From Flavobacteriales bacterium (GTDB lineage Bacteria; Bacteroidota; Bacteroidia; Flavobacteriales_D; Cryomorphaceae), in assembly GCA_020200995.1 (NCBI GenBank), contig JAIVHQ010000058.1, positions 1 through 6,277 on the forward strand: a DNA stretch of 6,277 nucleotides, given 5' to 3'. The position numbers were made by a program, and so were the translations under genes. Below, piece after piece: positions 5,553 to 6,277 of the stretch. The notes under the pieces are model-generated. The model was not told the DNA's origin, did no database searches, and saw nothing but the letters and a program-made list of their open reading frames with translations. Positions within the stretch are counted from its first letter, which is position 1, and every line of letters begins with the position of its first letter.

Positions 5553-5927
5553 CTATTCGCTTACCACATCTTTGCCGAAAGGCGTCAATGCCAGAGCTGC
5601 CATCTTAAAGTGCTGCCGGGCAAATGGAATTCCGATGATGGTGATAAAGAAAATCAGCCCAATAAGCAGGTGGCTCAGGGCAATCCAAAATCCGCCCACC
5701 ACAATCCAAATCACATTGAACAATATGTAGAGGCAGCCATTGGAGCGATCATGGGTGACAACCCTTTTGCCGAAAGGCCAAAGCGCCAGGCCTGCAAACT
5801 TGAGCGTTTGAAGTCCGAAGGGAATCCCCACGATGGTTAGCATTAGTAATACGCTCGCAATGAGGTACTCTAAGGCAATGAGAATACCACCGAAAATGAG
5901 CCATATGAGGTTACCAAGGAAGCGCAT
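5553..5927 (-). CDS. yccF: YccF domain inner-membrane protein
   Basis: A 124-residue integral membrane protein of the YccF (DUF307) family, built from two similar halves. Half one: NLIWLIFGG (about residues 6-14), a membrane stretch, LTIVGIPFG, then LALWPFGKRVV (about 49-59). Half two: NVIWIVVGG, a membrane stretch, ITIIGIPFA, then LALTPFGKDVV near the C-terminus. The repeated N-x-I-W-x-x-x-GG, T-I-x-GIPF and PFGK motifs are diagnostic. Each half contributes about two membrane segments. The E. coli protein is somewhat longer (about 148 residues); its function is not established. The frame is open to a TTG at 5948, but ATG at 5927 directly precedes the conserved RFLGNLIW start and is preferred. 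It lies upstream of the DUF3024 gene on the same strand. Confidence 0.94.
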   Translation of the reverse strand: MRFLGNLIWLIFGGILIALEYLIASVLLMLTIVGIPFGLQTLKFAGLALWPFGKRVVTHDRSNGCLYILFNVIWIVVGGFWIALSHLLIGLIFFITIIGIPFARQHFKMAALALTPFGKDVVSE

Positions 5928-5945
5928 GCAGTTGACTGTATGCCG

Positions 5946-5974
5946 CAAAGATGTGAAAAAAGATGAAAGGCCAA
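5946..5974 (-). promoter_or_regulatory. Predicted yccF promoter
   Basis: On the minus strand, TTG (5972-5974) is followed after 18 bases by CATCTTTG (5946-5953), one mismatch from TAnnTTTG. Transcription would start near 5939, about 12 bases before the yccF ATG at 5927. This also argues against the TTG start at 5948, which would overlap the -7 box. Confidence 0.45.
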
Positions 5975-6014
5975 GGCTACACGAATGCGGTTGAGTCGGT
6001 AGAACTACTACCTG

Positions 6015-6277
6015 CTATTCCACCACCAGCTTGATGCTGCTCACTTGCGAAGATGTAGCCACCCTTGCGATATATAGTCCCAAGGCAAATTCGCTGAGAT
6101 CGATTTCCACCATTTGATTGTTTGGCCGCAGACGGGCCACTTGGGTGCCGCGGATGTCGAAGATGGTAATCTCCGTGAGCGCATCATTGGGACTTGAGAT
6201 GGTGAAATGCTCTGCTGCGGGGTTGGGAAAATAACGAAGGCCCTCGATGCGATCAACATTTTCGAGGCTTAGGATAC
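6015..6277 (-). CDS. C-terminal end of a T9SS-secreted protein (type A sorting domain), cut by window edge
   Basis: The last 86 residues of a larger protein whose start lies beyond the right edge; the stop is TAG at 6015-6017. The sequence carries the type IX secretion C-terminal sorting domain: the YFPNPAAEHFTI entry motif (about residues 15-26 of the visible part), a central ITIFDIRGTQVARL strand pair, VEIDLSEFALGLYIARV (the family's L-x-x-G-x-Y-x-x-x-V core), and the ending SSIKLVVE, matching the usual short K-hydrophobic-V-V-x terminus. This domain directs outer-membrane translocation by T9SS and is normally cleaved, with attachment or release of the cargo. The cargo domain is not visible, so function is unknown. 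A 5-bp stem (GGTAG/CTACC, 5998-6012) lies just after the stop but has no T-run. The region 5949-6014 separates it from yccF. Confidence 0.93.
   Translation of the reverse strand, partial: ILSLENVDRIEGLRYFPNPAAEHFTISSPNDALTEITIFDIRGTQVARLRPNNQMVEIDLSEFALGLYIARVATSSQVSSIKLVVE

Noticed and set aside
5553..5840. Plus-strand frames opposite yccF and the DUF3024 gene
   Set aside because: Antisense shadows of two well-supported family members.
6041..6259. 72-codon minus-strand frame at the right edge
   Set aside because: It is a frame-shifted shadow of the T9SS sorting-domain coding sequence, which matches its family clearly in another frame.

Overview
The window looks like chromosomal DNA of a Bacteroidota (Bacteroidetes) bacterium, probably of the Flavobacteriales type. 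Three things support this. A secreted protein at the right edge ends in a type IX secretion (T9SS type A) sorting domain, which is essentially confined to this phylum. Several gene starts are preceded by promoters of the Bacteroidetes form (TTG or TTTG, about 19-20 bases, then TAnnTTTG) and show no strong Shine-Dalgarno sequence. A small eight-cysteine protein also resembles an uncharacterised family I associate with flavobacteria, although that recollection could not be checked.

Layout from left to right. Positions 1-489 (minus strand) hold a PadR-family repressor gene whose stop overlaps by 4 bases the start of a partial gene resembling the HAAS/DUF1700-type partners of PadR regulators; a promoter with an embedded palindrome lies upstream. 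Positions 787-2308 (minus) hold a two-gene unit: a small lipoprotein with a GTG start, then a polytopic membrane protein of unknown function. Divergent from it, at 2480-3607 (plus), is a predicted lipid-anchored protein with a beta-barrel-like C-terminal half. At 3720-3959 (plus) is a 79-residue, eight-cysteine protein built from two similar halves. Positions 3960-4591 are a gene-poor stretch of 632 bases that opens with a 124-base nested palindrome (a REP- or MITE-like element), followed by sequence with degenerate ORF-like stretches on the minus strand. At 4592-5095 (plus) is a flavin reductase-like, FMN-binding split-barrel protein. Convergent to it, at 5147-5927 (minus), are a YccF inner-membrane protein and a DUF3024 protein. 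At 6015-6277 (minus) is the C-terminal end of a T9SS-secreted protein.

Functional picture. The genes do not form one pathway. The PadR pair is a ligand- or envelope-responsive regulatory module that continues off the left edge. The lipoprotein/membrane protein pair and the divergent barrel-like protein form a compact cell-envelope locus of unknown function sharing a 171-base control region. The rest is housekeeping or conserved-hypothetical. The most unusual non-coding feature is the coaxial palindrome beginning 2 bases after the stop of the cysteine-rich gene. I saw no tRNA, rRNA, CRISPR array, intact transposase or recognisable defence system.
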